Under the pieces are notes generated by a model. The model was given only the letters and a program-made list of their open reading frames with translations. It had not been told where the DNA came from and did no database searches. The translations under genes were made by a program, and so were the position numbers. From contig JAQWBH010000001.1 of assembly GCA_028707405.1 (NCBI GenBank), forward strand, positions 1-64,000: 64,000 nt of DNA, in the 5' to 3' direction. This DNA comes from Parabacteroides sp. (GTDB lineage Bacteria > Bacteroidota > Bacteroidia > Bacteroidales > Tannerellaceae). This document shows, in pieces, positions 14,810 through 22,920 of the stretch. The first letter of the stretch is position 1. Each line of letters opens with the position of its first letter.

Positions 14810-15103
14810 TTAACCCCTCACAAAGACTGTAAGCCCATTTGATGTTAGAATTTTAGCTCCACTCGAAAGTAATAGTAACTTTCGTCCCGGTGTTCCATCG
14901 TGTCTAACGTAATCATTTACTCCATCGAAACTTACAGCAGATTGCCCATTTGGAGCATTTTTGTATACCCCTCCGGAAATAATCCCGTAATTACTATTTC
15001 CTGAAAGATCTGCCAGTTTTGTGTCGAGTCTCCTAGAACCTTGCCCGTCTATATGAAGTACACGCGCTGAGTCAGTTGGTTTATAAATATGATTAATAGT
15101 CAT
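14810..15103 (-). CDS. LamG-fragment fibre protein, 97 aa
   Basis: From ATG 15103 (GAGGTG 6 nt upstream). LADLSGNSNYGIISGGVY and SAVSFDGVNDYVRHDG are the first strands of a LamG domain. The end ILTSNGLTVFVR is shared with the 12959 protein. It looks like the N-terminal half of LamG joined to a common terminal module, so recombination between fibre genes is likely. Confidence 0.55.
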   Translation of the reverse strand: MTINHIYKPTDSARVLHIDGQGSRRLDTKLADLSGNSNYGIISGGVYKNAPNGQSAVSFDGVNDYVRHDGTPGRKLLLLSSGAKILTSNGLTVFVRG

Positions 15104-15113
15104 TATTGGCACC

Positions 15114-16220
15114 TCACATCGCATTAATCACAAAACTCACGGTTATTGCGGCTGCACAATTAGCTGTAAAGATACCACCTACTTTTATGGTTCCGTTTCC
15201 TATTCCAAGCCCATACAACGCATAACAGCGATTTGTCGCGGAACCTGTAATTATTTCTACTGTACGGATTGTTATAAGTTGATCTGTTGTGTTTACACCG
15301 TCGGTTTTAACCTGATTATATATTTTTAGTGTGAGATCCCCTGCGGTATTTTCCACAGGTTTTGTGACAGAAAGAACATAATTTCCAGATGGAGAAGCTT
15401 CAGACAATGAAAGTGCGGTAGTCTTTTTTTCAGTGAGTCCTTCACCGATTGCATATGATAGTGATCCCGATGCTAACGCGGTTGTAGGAATTGGAGAGTC
15501 AACTGTATTGATAGGATGAACTGTAAAATTAACCGTGATTGCTCCGCTGTCTGTTGCGAAATATCCACCAACTTTTATAGTTCCTTCCCCAATTCCAATT
15601 CCAGAAATTAGAAAACTACGATTTGTCGCAGATCCCGTTATTTTTTCTACCACTAACGACGTCACATATTGATCAGTTAAGTTCACACCATCGGGAGAAA
15701 TTTGATTATATATTTTTAGTGTGAGATCCCCTGCGGTATTTTCCACAGGTTTTGTGACAGAAAGAACATAATTTCCAGAGGATGAAACGGAGGATAGAGA
15801 CAGCGCGGATGTCTTTTTTTCGGTTGTTAGCACATCATCAGCAGTAAATACCAGAGACGAGGTTATGAGTGGAGCGGCTGTGAGGGGAGGAGTTGCAGGA
15901 TTAACCACGTTAACTATAATCGGTACAACCTCTCCGTCGAAGATGATTCGGAGTGTGTCACCGTTGGAAATGCCTGCGTCTTCAACGTAGGAGAGAACCC
16001 CGTTTGTGATTTCAATGTCGAAATCCTGAGTTCTGTCGGCTTCCTTGAGGAATAAAGTATGTTTTCGTGGATCTTCCGAATTATATATCTCGATTTGTTT
16101 ACTGATATTTCTGATTGAGGCGATATTTTCGGTGGTTAGGGTATTGTAGGGGGGTAATAGTGTAATTGTTTGAGCGGATGCGTTGAGTGTATAGTAAGTT
16201 GGGGGGATGACACGGTCCAT
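15114..16220 (-). CDS. Fibre protein with two near-identical beta repeats
   Basis: 368 aa. Residues 1-115 form a soluble beta domain. Two repeats of about 110-130 residues follow, each with (E)KKT.ALSLS....SGNYVLSVTK, NTAGDLTLKIYNQ and GTIKVGG. A 77-bp segment is identical in both copies. The product is probably a fibre shaft or adaptor protein with Ig-like repeats. First gene of the minus-strand fibre operon. Confidence 0.65.
   Translation of the reverse strand: MDRVIPPTYYTLNASAQTITLLPPYNTLTTENIASIRNISKQIEIYNSEDPRKHTLFLKEADRTQDFDIEITNGVLSYVEDAGISNGDTLRIIFDGEVVPIIVNVVNPATPPLTAAPLITSSLVFTADDVLTTEKKTSALSLSSVSSSGNYVLSVTKPVENTAGDLTLKIYNQISPDGVNLTDQYVTSLVVEKITGSATNRSFLISGIGIGEGTIKVGGYFATDSGAITVNFTVHPINTVDSPIPTTALASGSLSYAIGEGLTEKKTTALSLSEASPSGNYVLSVTKPVENTAGDLTLKIYNQVKTDGVNTTDQLITIRTVEIITGSATNRCYALYGLGIGNGTIKVGGIFTANCAAAITVSFVINAM
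15313..15389 (-). repeat. 77-bp perfect repeat, copy A
   Basis: Identical to 15703-15779, with a period of 390 bp (130 codons). It codes for the YNQ-to-SGNYV-side core of the beta repeat. Identity at the DNA level implies recent duplication or gene conversion. Confidence 0.9.
15703..15779 (-). repeat. 77-bp perfect repeat, copy B
   Basis: Second copy of the repeat at 15313-15389, in the same reading frame of the same gene. Confidence 0.9.
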
Positions 16221-16387
16221 TATGTATCACTCCAGAAGCAGAAGATATAATCAGAATAATATATCATGGATAATATAACAACGGTTTATAATAAAAACGT
16301 TTGTATTATTGTAATTATATATTGTTGCCACATACAAAAACTAGAGAATTGAGTGTAGGCGTTCCGACCATTATTAGGCTGTGTGGA

Positions 16388-16483
16388 ATGAAATGTATTC
16401 GAAAAAAGAAAACGTTTAATGAAGAGGTCCTGCGTGGGTATGCGTTGGAAAAAAGAAAGGAACTTAAACGTTTAATGCTCTAA
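16388..16483 (+). CDS. Possible 31-aa basic protein
   Basis: MKCIRKKKTFNEEVLRGYALEK then a Lys/Leu-rich tail, convergent with the RyR-like gene. The frame is open back to 16301. GTGTGGA precedes the ATG. Weakly supported. Confidence 0.3.
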   Translation: MKCIRKKKTFNEEVLRGYALEKRKELKRLML

Positions 16484-16744
16484 TTTCTTAATCGCATTAA
16501 GTACGGCCCTGACGGTTACACGATCATATTCTTTTATGTTCTCAGGAAGTTCAGTGTATGGGTATAGATCCGTATGGCACTTATTACAGTGTTTCGTAAA
16601 TTTAGGAACGGTTCTTACACATTCAGCATTTGTTATTTTACGAGTGCAGTCATTGGGACTATGAAATCCCTGCTCAAATTTCTCTTTCATCCATGCATTG
16701 TGAACTTCTTCTGCAAGTTTTTCGATATAGTTTTCAAGATCCAT
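16472..16744 (-). CDS. RyR-domain-like protein
   Basis: 90 aa. IEKLAEEVHNAWMKEKFEQ, then DLYPYTELPENIKEYDR and AVLNAIKKL follow the RyR repeat pattern (E..h..W...K......l.pY..Lp...k..dr). A zinc-like HCNKCH insertion sits where the usual family has a short loop. Known RyR domains in phages and prokaryotes have been proposed to bind nucleotide-type ligands in conflict systems; that role here is inference. Encoded in a run of small minus-strand genes. Confidence 0.6.
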   Translation of the reverse strand: MDLENYIEKLAEEVHNAWMKEKFEQGFHSPNDCTRKITNAECVRTVPKFTKHCNKCHTDLYPYTELPENIKEYDRVTVRAVLNAIKKLEH

Positions 16745-16754
16745 CTAATCCCCT

Positions 16755-16919
16755 TCATAATTTTTGATAAATATAATGTCTCTCCGCTACCATGATGTTA
16801 TCCAAACATTCATTATCAGTTCGGAGAAGACCACAATTCGAGCATGATCGGTATGTCTGTTTTGTAGCTCCAAACATGAGGTTACAGCCGACTATTTGAT
16901 ATTTAGTGTGTTGTTTCAT
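16755..16919 (-). CDS. Cysteine-pair microprotein, 54 aa
   Basis: Start at 16919 chosen because GGAGGTG lies 6-8 nt upstream; the open frame reaches 16949. SCSNCGLLRTDNEC and GCN suggest a small zinc site. No family recognised. Confidence 0.5.
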   Translation of the reverse strand: MKQHTKYQIVGCNLMFGATKQTYRSCSNCGLLRTDNECLDNIMVAERHYIYQKL

Positions 16920-16935
16920 CGTTAACACCTCCACC

Positions 16936-17100
16936 TCATAATATCCCAACTAGGCAAATAATCACACCGAACACAACCAGAAACAGTAAGAAATGTTCAA
17001 TCAAGAAATCAAGTATGGTTGTTATAATTACTCCTGTAACTCCGAGGAATATAACTATTAAAAATACTACCCCGCAAATAATATGTTTTAACAGGTTCAT
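16936..17100 (-). CDS. Two-helix membrane protein, 54 aa
   Basis: 54 aa made of two hydrophobic helices (CGVVFLIVIFLGVTGVIIT and FLLFLVVFGVIICLVGIL) around a short DFLIEH loop. Start overlaps the preceding stop (ATGA). Topology resembles small phage holins or membrane regulators, but no lysis partner is seen nearby, so no function is assigned. Confidence 0.6.
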   Translation of the reverse strand: MNLLKHIICGVVFLIVIFLGVTGVIITTILDFLIEHFLLFLVVFGVIICLVGIL

Positions 17101-17483
17101 TTCACACGCCTCATAATAGCTCGTCTAACAAACTCTTCACCATAAGTAGAGGAATAACCCTTCCACTTCATACAGAACGCTTGTGTAGCTTCGTCTACGT
17201 TCAAGTCTGAATGTTCACAAAGAAATACTTTAATATCATCTTCCAGCAAACTAAGATGTTCTCCAACCCATTCTTCGAAAAATTCATACTTTATTCTGTA
17301 CAGATCCCGGTATTGTGGTTTTGTTTTCGCCCATGCTCTTCTTTTTGCGCGGTAGTCAGGATTATTCTCGATATGTTGTTTGAGATCAAAAAGGAAGGTA
17401 GGGTCTATTGCCTCCGGGAATGTTGGAAGGTAATCTAATTTTGAATATTGGAGAAGGTTGGAGATACTATCTGATAATTGCAT
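17097..17483 (-). CDS. Hypothetical protein, 128 aa
   Basis: Helical, charged protein (YRAKRRAWAKTKPQYRDLYR; NVDEATQAFCMKWKGYSS). Its stop overlaps the small membrane gene start. Follows the 166-aa gene by 3 nt. No family recognised. Confidence 0.55.
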   Translation of the reverse strand: MQLSDSISNLLQYSKLDYLPTFPEAIDPTFLFDLKQHIENNPDYRAKRRAWAKTKPQYRDLYRIKYEFFEEWVGEHLSLLEDDIKVFLCEHSDLNVDEATQAFCMKWKGYSSTYGEEFVRRAIMRRVK

Positions 17484-17486
17484 TTT

Positions 17487-17987
17487 TTAAAACATCCCAT
17501 ATTTCCATTTCTTAACTCTCTCACAGAATTTGAATTTTTCATTCTCGGTTTTTATAATATAGTGTCCATCTAAAAGATAGCGCCAATGTTGGTATATGGA
17601 TTCGTGGTCTGCGGTTTTATAAAGGCTGGTGGAAACGTCCATATATGTAAATTCCAGTTTAATAAATTTAGTAAGAATTTCGATCATCACGTTTCTTTTT
17701 AACTGTTTACCTCCATGTATACATATCCGGTTTTCTTGTTTTTGCAGGTGTTCACTAAATACTTCTTCGATTTCATTTCGTGAGGGATAATCAAGTTCTG
17801 TGAGTATAGTTGGAGACTTGGTTTTTTGAGCATTGAGTAATCTACAAATTGAAATTTGAGTAATTTTCATCCCAGTCTCATCTGATAGTATTTTTGCTAT
17901 ATCTGAAACGAATAACCCGGTTTCTTTCATTTCACATACTTTTTGTATAAGAAATGGGTCATCGAGAATCGTAATCGGCATTTTCAT
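17487..17987 (-). CDS. Helix-turn-helix protein, 166 aa
   Basis: Residues 12-50 form a resolvase-like helix-turn-helix: VCEMKETGLFVSDIAKIL, then ITQISICRLLN. The remaining 110 residues are unknown and may be an effector or second wing (YQHWRYLLDGHYII). Likely a DNA-binding regulator. Start overlaps the end of the repeat-rich zinc protein gene. Confidence 0.55.
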   Translation of the reverse strand: MKMPITILDDPFLIQKVCEMKETGLFVSDIAKILSDETGMKITQISICRLLNAQKTKSPTILTELDYPSRNEIEEVFSEHLQKQENRICIHGGKQLKRNVMIEILTKFIKLEFTYMDVSTSLYKTADHESIYQHWRYLLDGHYIIKTENEKFKFCERVKKWKYGMF

Positions 17988-18619
17988 AAAACCCCCAGCC
18001 GGCTTTTAATATATGTGCCCTCGTGACTGGATAATATACGTTCTTTATTTTTTACGTAATACGCCTTCTTCCGCTCAGAAATGAGTTCTTTGTTATTGGT
18101 CCTGTATTTTTTTTGACGTATCGAGATAGATTCTTTATTTTGTGCACTATATTCTTTTTTCTGCAATGATATGTCATCTTTATTTTGATCGCGATGTCTT
18201 TTTTGATATTCTAATAAACGTTCTTTATTTTTATTATAATATTGTCTCTTTTTCTCTGCAAGACGTTCTTTATTTTGGTCATAATACATTTTTTTTCTTA
18301 ATTTCACATCATTTTTATTTTGCTCAATGTACCCTTTCCTCCGGATATCAATTGACTCTTTTTCGTGTGCCCTATATTTCTTAAAATACGCCACTAACCT
18401 TGCTTTATTATTCGTTCTATACTCTTTTTGATAATCAACTATGTTTTCTTTGTTTTTTGTTCGATATTCACTTTGATACTTCTTTATACGATCTTTATTA
18501 TTTACACTATATTCACGTACACAACCTTTACACTGAGAATTCAAACCGTCTTTCTGAGAACGTTTTTTATAAAACTCACTCTCATCCTTCTCAATTCCAC
18601 ATTTACTACACTTCTTCAT
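17984..18619 (-). CDS. Zinc-finger protein with about eleven 15-aa repeats
   Basis: From ATG 18619, KKCSKCGIEKDESEFYKK and CKGC form a CxxC...CxxC finger as in phage HNH/endonuclease-VII-like proteins. Then about eleven repeats of 15 residues follow, consensus YRxxNKExIxxxxKK, a long charged helix. No HNH core follows, so it may be an HNH relative that lost its nuclease, or a DNA-spanning rod. The 45-nt period makes it prone to copy-number change. Confidence 0.65.
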   Translation of the reverse strand: MKKCSKCGIEKDESEFYKKRSQKDGLNSQCKGCVREYSVNNKDRIKKYQSEYRTKNKENIVDYQKEYRTNNKARLVAYFKKYRAHEKESIDIRRKGYIEQNKNDVKLRKKMYYDQNKERLAEKKRQYYNKNKERLLEYQKRHRDQNKDDISLQKKEYSAQNKESISIRQKKYRTNNKELISERKKAYYVKNKERILSSHEGTYIKSRLGVL

Positions 18620-18718
18620 ATCACTCATCCCCTTCCAATTCCACCTTCTCTTCATGCTCTCGATCAATCACAACATTTCCCGAAGTCAGAATAAACGGAA
18701 CATAATCCTGATGTAAAA

Positions 18719-18841
18719 ATGGAAATCCATGAGAAGGTCCCACCGGAAAATGATATGCTGATTCAGGAGAGGTTTGCAAAGTATTCCTCCGTGATTGGGC
18801 CTGCTGCGTTACATAGGTTCACAAATGCAGAAATGTTATAA
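18719..18841 (+). CDS. Possible 40-aa protein
   Basis: MEIHEKVPPENDMLIQERF then a short helix. Its first 33 bp nearly repeat the 3' end of the 2947 gene. On the opposite strand to its neighbours; may be a recombination remnant. Weak support. Confidence 0.3.
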   Translation: MEIHEKVPPENDMLIQERFAKYSSVIGPAALHRFTNAEML

Positions 18842-18943
18842 AGAGACCGTTGAAATGGCGTAATTTCTCGTTCTTTTGGGTTTGTGTGTTGGTTCATAGT
18901 TGTGGCTCTGAATTTTTACTAGATTAAATGTTTATTTTGGTGA

Positions 18944-19240
18944 AATAAACAAAATAAACAAAATAAACAAACAAAATAAACACAAAAATAAACAATTTTG
19001 TTTTAGATAATCGGTATCAGGAGGATTATAAAAAACTCTAAATAAACAAAACAAACAAATTCAAGATAACATATATTTCCTGTATAGAGAATATGATTAT
19101 TTATTTTCTCTCCTAGTGTATGTTATTTCTAAATTGTTTGTTTTGTTTATTTTATATTATATATTATGTCTTCTAATACCGATTAATCGTTTTCTAATTT
19201 GTTTATTTTTTGTTTATTCCTTGTTTATTTGATGTTTATT
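18944..19240. repeat. Symmetric iteron array, candidate replication origin
   Basis: Six direct AATAAACA copies (18944-18994, one at 19041) face five inverted TGTTTATT copies (19144, 19200, 19211, 19222, 19233) across a centre near 19096. Nested inside are AATCGGTAT (19009-19017) and its complement ATACCGATT (19176-19184). The sequence is extremely AT-rich. It abuts the DUF927 ATPase gene and lies in the largest gene-free gap of the replication region (18,842-19,235). This is the layout expected for an origin with initiator sites; a transcription-control region is the main alternative. Confidence 0.55.
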
Positions 19241-21509
19241 TCACTATTTTATATTCTGTCTGGTTAACTTTGAATATTTTTCCAGTGGTTGATAGAATTG
19301 TCAATAGTTCATCAAGTTCAGGAAAAGTTAATATTGCCCTCATCCGGAAGAGTTCAGCTTTATTGTGTATCCTTGTTAACAGCTTAATAGTATCAAAAAT
19401 CAAATTGATTTTTTCATATTGAGAGAATATAGTTTCCTCTTCCTTGTTTGCTTTAGTATCAACTTCATTATACCCCACCAGATCCCCTGCAATGGATTTT
19501 GTTATTCTAACTCCCGCATATGGGCCGTACCCCTTTCGCGAGGATCTATACGTCCCTGGTCGCTTCGAGTCGTTTGAAATTGTGATACCCTGTTTAAACC
19601 AATCCTCTCTAATTTTAGTAGGGGAGAATCCTTCCTTTTTCATTTTAGCTGAAAACTCGGTCCCAATTACATCTATAAAAGTATCATCAACGAATCCATA
19701 TATCTTATTTTTTTCAATGGTAACAATATCATCGTATTGGGTATTGAATCTTGCAAATCCTTTATAATCAGAATTAATCCAATCCATAATGACCCGGAGA
19801 GCTCGGATATATTCAAGTTCCACTGGCTTATCCTGGATACATTTTTTATAATATTTATTTACAATCGGGTTTGAATCTTTTTGCGGCATCCCGATCTCGA
19901 TAAATACCTGTTCAAGAATGTACCCGGCTAACATAATACATGCAAAAATAGACTTAGATCTCCCTTCAATGTTGGAATTATTTTCAGGTAAATTATCAAA
20001 GCACGTTTCATATCTTTTTTGCAATTTTCCCGTACTCGCCCATTCAAGAACTTTCTGTAGGTATAACTCTATTATATGCCCGTGATTGTCCCGGATTGCT
20101 CGTTTTACAGCATTGATCTCTTTTGTCGAGAGGTCAGGTAATGTGTCATCGAGTTCATTAACTCTATATTGCTGTCCAGAGTTCTGCAAACAGTCCCTAA
20201 TCGGCTTCTCGCCTGTGAACATAGTACTTGTATGGAACTCTTCCCCGCCGTCCCTCTGCCCGTCTACGGTACTCTTTACACGGCCTTTATTGCTGGTGAG
20301 GGGGTATACCAAATCTGCCAAATGCTCCCCTGCATCTGAACTTTCATCGATTAAAACTGGCAAGTCTGAAAAATCCCTTATATGAACTAAAATCCCTTTT
20401 GCTGTACTTTTAGCTCCTATTGTAAGTCCCTCTGCATCTCCGATCATCGACAGTGGGATTTGCGCCGAAAATGTTTTTCCACAAGATGTATTTCCATAAT
20501 GATCTGTGGCGTGAGACTCAACGCCTAATATAGATTTAAGCGGGGCAGACATCGCATCATAACATTTGAAACGAATCAATTCAAAATTTAAAATCTCTTT
20601 AGTGCCCTCAATCCATCCCTCTAATGTGCCCTTCTTCTCAAGTTCAGGAAACCCTTTATTATTCCCAACTGATAATATGGGCTTAATTCCATCAAGGGAT
20701 ATTGCCCGATCGCCTAAAACAAAAATGGACTTATCCTCACTCCATCCTGTCTGCTTGGCCGAATATTCTTTTTTGAGGCGCGGGCCAAACTCTGCGATAC
20801 ATCTACTTATATAGTCAATTGTTTCAACCAATAGTATATTTTCAGGGCAGTTGATCCCCTTTGATAAAAACACAGTTTTAAGCTCTTTACGTGATAAGAG
20901 CGTACTCTGACTTGCCCAAAACTCTCTCACGTCCCCGGTATATGTAGAATACCTAATCTTGAAATAAATCTGGTCTCCTTTAAGTGGCTCGCTTACTCCA
21001 CAAATGACAAATGGTGTCCTGCACACATCTTTTGTGAAATATTTCTTCTCATGAGTTTCTTCATCAATTGTCTCGCATATTCTAAAAAGCCCAGCGTTCC
21101 TAATTGTATAATATCCCTTTTCTACCGCAGGGACTTCATAGTCTTTCCATTCCCTTACTATATTATTAATATATGATTTTTCAAGATCGGCTTCTTCTCT
21201 TGCCTTTATTATATCATCTGTAATATTTTCGATATCCCAACTTTCCTCTTTATAACACTCAGCAATCGTTTTAAGTTGTACATCGGTGAACCCATATTCC
21301 ACTATCTTATTATTCTCATCTACATTTTTTAAATTTGAAACTGTATACACAAATCTGCGATAGTCTCGATGTTCTCCAAAAAACACATCTATTAGTCCTG
21401 AGTTCATATTAGACCACGCTTTAAGCTCTGAATCTAACACAGGGCATTTATTAAACTCAGCAACCGGGGTCACAAACAAGCCCCTCCTTATTACGATATC
21501 CCAATACAA
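19236..21509 (-). CDS. DUF927-type replicative ATPase/helicase
   Basis: 757 aa. The C-terminal two-thirds carry a P-loop (GNTSCGKTFSAQIPLS) and a Walker B strand (LPVLIDESSDA), then VDGQRDGGEEF and FTGEKPI. This is the DUF927 order found in helicase/primase proteins of plasmids, phages and archaeal viruses. The N-terminal 300 residues may hold a degenerate primase or DNA-binding region. Likely the replication helicase, acting at the neighbouring iteron array. It overlaps the 81-aa gene upstream by 53 nt; a later start is possible. Confidence 0.8.
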   Translation of the reverse strand: MYWDIVIRRGLFVTPVAEFNKCPVLDSELKAWSNMNSGLIDVFFGEHRDYRRFVYTVSNLKNVDENNKIVEYGFTDVQLKTIAECYKEESWDIENITDDIIKAREEADLEKSYINNIVREWKDYEVPAVEKGYYTIRNAGLFRICETIDEETHEKKYFTKDVCRTPFVICGVSEPLKGDQIYFKIRYSTYTGDVREFWASQSTLLSRKELKTVFLSKGINCPENILLVETIDYISRCIAEFGPRLKKEYSAKQTGWSEDKSIFVLGDRAISLDGIKPILSVGNNKGFPELEKKGTLEGWIEGTKEILNFELIRFKCYDAMSAPLKSILGVESHATDHYGNTSCGKTFSAQIPLSMIGDAEGLTIGAKSTAKGILVHIRDFSDLPVLIDESSDAGEHLADLVYPLTSNKGRVKSTVDGQRDGGEEFHTSTMFTGEKPIRDCLQNSGQQYRVNELDDTLPDLSTKEINAVKRAIRDNHGHIIELYLQKVLEWASTGKLQKRYETCFDNLPENNSNIEGRSKSIFACIMLAGYILEQVFIEIGMPQKDSNPIVNKYYKKCIQDKPVELEYIRALRVIMDWINSDYKGFARFNTQYDDIVTIEKNKIYGFVDDTFIDVIGTEFSAKMKKEGFSPTKIREDWFKQGITISNDSKRPGTYRSSRKGYGPYAGVRITKSIAGDLVGYNEVDTKANKEEETIFSQYEKINLIFDTIKLLTRIHNKAELFRMRAILTFPELDELLTILSTTGKIFKVNQTEYKIVK

Positions 21510-21702
21510 CCCATGAATTAAAAATAGACTGAGTTATACTTTCCAGTTTGTGATATCCTTCCGGATCTTGTATTGGGTCCATTTGGGATAATTGATTCTC
21601 AAGTACTGTATACGAATTGTATAAGACACGGTTGTTATATTCAATAATTGCGATTGGGATTGATAAATTCTCGATACTGTTATCTATGTCAATTCCTATC
21701 AT
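21457..21702 (-). CDS. Hypothetical protein, 81 aa
   Basis: MIGIDIDNSIENLSIPIAIIEY at the start, a short Rossmann-like or RNase H-like first strand followed by helices. Overlaps the DUF927 gene start. No family assigned. Confidence 0.5.
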   Translation of the reverse strand: MIGIDIDNSIENLSIPIAIIEYNNRVLYNSYTVLENQLSQMDPIQDPEGYHKLESITQSIFNSWVVLGYRNKEGLVCDPGC

Positions 21703-21739
21703 AAGGGTGGCTCCAAGTTTTAAGTTTACTATTTTTTAC

Positions 21740-21817
21740 TTACACTACAATCTTTTCAGGGAAATCCCCCGGAAACGTTTTTTGGAATGCATAGACCACA
21801 GCATCTTGTATATCCAT
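21740..21817 (-). CDS. Possible 25-aa microprotein
   Basis: MDIQDAVVYAFQKTFPGDF.. ends at 21740. It lies in the gap left by the truncated methyltransferase. No ribosome site of note; listed for completeness. Confidence 0.25.
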   Translation of the reverse strand: MDIQDAVVYAFQKTFPGDFPEKIVV

Positions 21818-21840
21818 TTGATTCCGCTCTGCTATACTCT

Positions 21841-22275
21841 TTATCTTTGCATGGTCTCCTTATCCGCGTCACCGTGCGCACTTTTCCCCTTTCCACCCCA
21901 ATAAGAATCACCTAAATTAAGCCATAGTGTACCATCATCCCTAAGCACCCTCTTAACCACTCTAAACACTTCAACCAAATTATTAACATACTCTTCAGGT
22001 GTAGGCTCTAATCCGATTTGTTTATCTACTCGGGTGGCCCCACATTTGAGGCAATGCGTCCTATCTCCTCGAGTAACACGCTCATTGAAAACAGCTTTAT
22101 TGTCTGCGTCATTCAAATTTATAGTATGATCACAGTTCAGAGAACCACCTTCCCATTTTGCGGTGTTGTAATCTCGAAGGCCGTAATAAGGAGGACTCGT
22201 AACACAACAATGAATCGATTTATCAGGAAGCGTTTTTAGGACTTCTCTACAATCTCCAATTTCAATCTGAATCAA
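21841..22275 (-). pseudogene. DNA methyltransferase (N4/N6 type), C-terminal half missing
   Basis: 144 aa from TTG 22275 (GGAGGAAATGC upstream). IQIEIGDCREVL, then CCVTSPPYYGLRDYN is catalytic motif IV of beta-class amino-methyltransferases. A zinc-like HCLKCGA insertion and DGTLWLNLGDSYWGG follow. Full enzymes of this family (about 250-350 aa) continue with the target-recognition part and the SAM-binding FxGxG motif. Here a stop follows GDADKETMQR and nothing downstream restores it. It is likely inactive or dominant-negative. Origin as modification for restriction evasion is inference. Confidence 0.7.
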
Positions 22276-22418
22276 AGCATTTCCTCCACAACGCAAGTAT
22301 CCATATATCTAGGCATCAAGCCAGTAACCCCACACACAAAGACAGGCTCTCTTGATCCAGTAAGCAGGAATTTCAGATTATCACAATTCGTATCCCTGCA
22401 CGTATTGACACTTACCAT
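22272..22418 (-). CDS. Cysteine-containing microprotein, 48 aa
   Basis: MVSVNTCRDTNCDNLKFLL.. with Cys at several spaced sites. Its stop overlaps the methyltransferase TTG start (TTGA), and its start overlaps the HTH gene stop. No family recognised. Confidence 0.45.
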   Translation of the reverse strand: MVSVNTCRDTNCDNLKFLLTGSREPVFVCGVTGLMPRYMDTCVVEEML

Positions 22419-22669
22419 CATTCAGCCTCAACAATACCACGATGTTTTTTCAATTGCAACCAACGATATACAGTAGTTTTTGAACATTCCATTTGTTTTG
22501 CAATTTGAGCTACATCTACACCTTTTAAGTACAGTTCCTTTATTGCGGGAACATCGACACTCGGTCGTGGTCCTCCCCAAGTTGTTCTGAGAAGTCCCAT
22601 TTTTCGCCGGACATAAATAACCGTGTTTCTAGGGCAGTTTACTTCCTCTTCAATATCTTTATCTTGCAT
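22418..22669 (-). CDS. Double helix-turn-helix DNA-binding protein
   Basis: Residues 3-22 (IEEEVNCPRNTVIYVRRK) and 45-70 (VDVAQIAKQMECSKTTVYRW) each look like a helix-turn-helix of the Hin/Mor type. The open frame extends upstream to a GGAGGTGA site near 22,750 with K-Q-T-Y-D-H-A in frame but no standard start, so the true N-terminus may be longer. Probably a transcription regulator. Confidence 0.6.
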   Translation of the reverse strand: MQDKDIEEEVNCPRNTVIYVRRKMGLLRTTWGGPRPSVDVPAIKELYLKGVDVAQIAKQMECSKTTVYRWLQLKKHRGIVEAE

Positions 22670-22731
22670 TCCTGCGCGGAGTAAGTATTTTATTTTAGCG
22701 TGGTCATATGTTTGTTTTCGACCGCTTGTTT

Positions 22732-22920
22732 TTACGGTGTAATGTCCGATGTTCTCACCTCCACAAGGTTGTTTGTATCTTCTTCCAGGCAGCCCTTACA
22801 TGGATAATTGCATAATATTACAGGCGACTGTGCCCTGCAACATAATCTTTTTAATACCGAATTACAAGCTCTACATTTCGGAGGTATAGAAGGAAGTGGT
22901 TTCAACTTCACACACCCCAC
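22732..22920 (-). CDS. Zinc-ribbon-like protein, 62 aa
   Basis: IPPKCRACNSVLKRLCC and CNYPCKGC give four cysteine pairs. Overlaps both neighbouring HTH frames slightly. Probably a zinc-stabilised accessory factor; no family recognised. Confidence 0.55.
   Translation of the reverse strand: MGCVKLKPLPSIPPKCRACNSVLKRLCCRAQSPVILCNYPCKGCLEEDTNNLVEVRTSDITP

Noticed and set aside
16936..17100. Holin assignment for the 54-aa two-helix protein (also 60724-60933)
   Set aside because: No endolysin or pseudomurein endopeptidase gene nearby; topology alone is not enough.
18004..18560. Regular 45-nt spacing suggestive of a CRISPR array
   Set aside because: The repeats are degenerate, in frame, and encode a 15-residue protein repeat; no identical repeat/unique spacer pattern.
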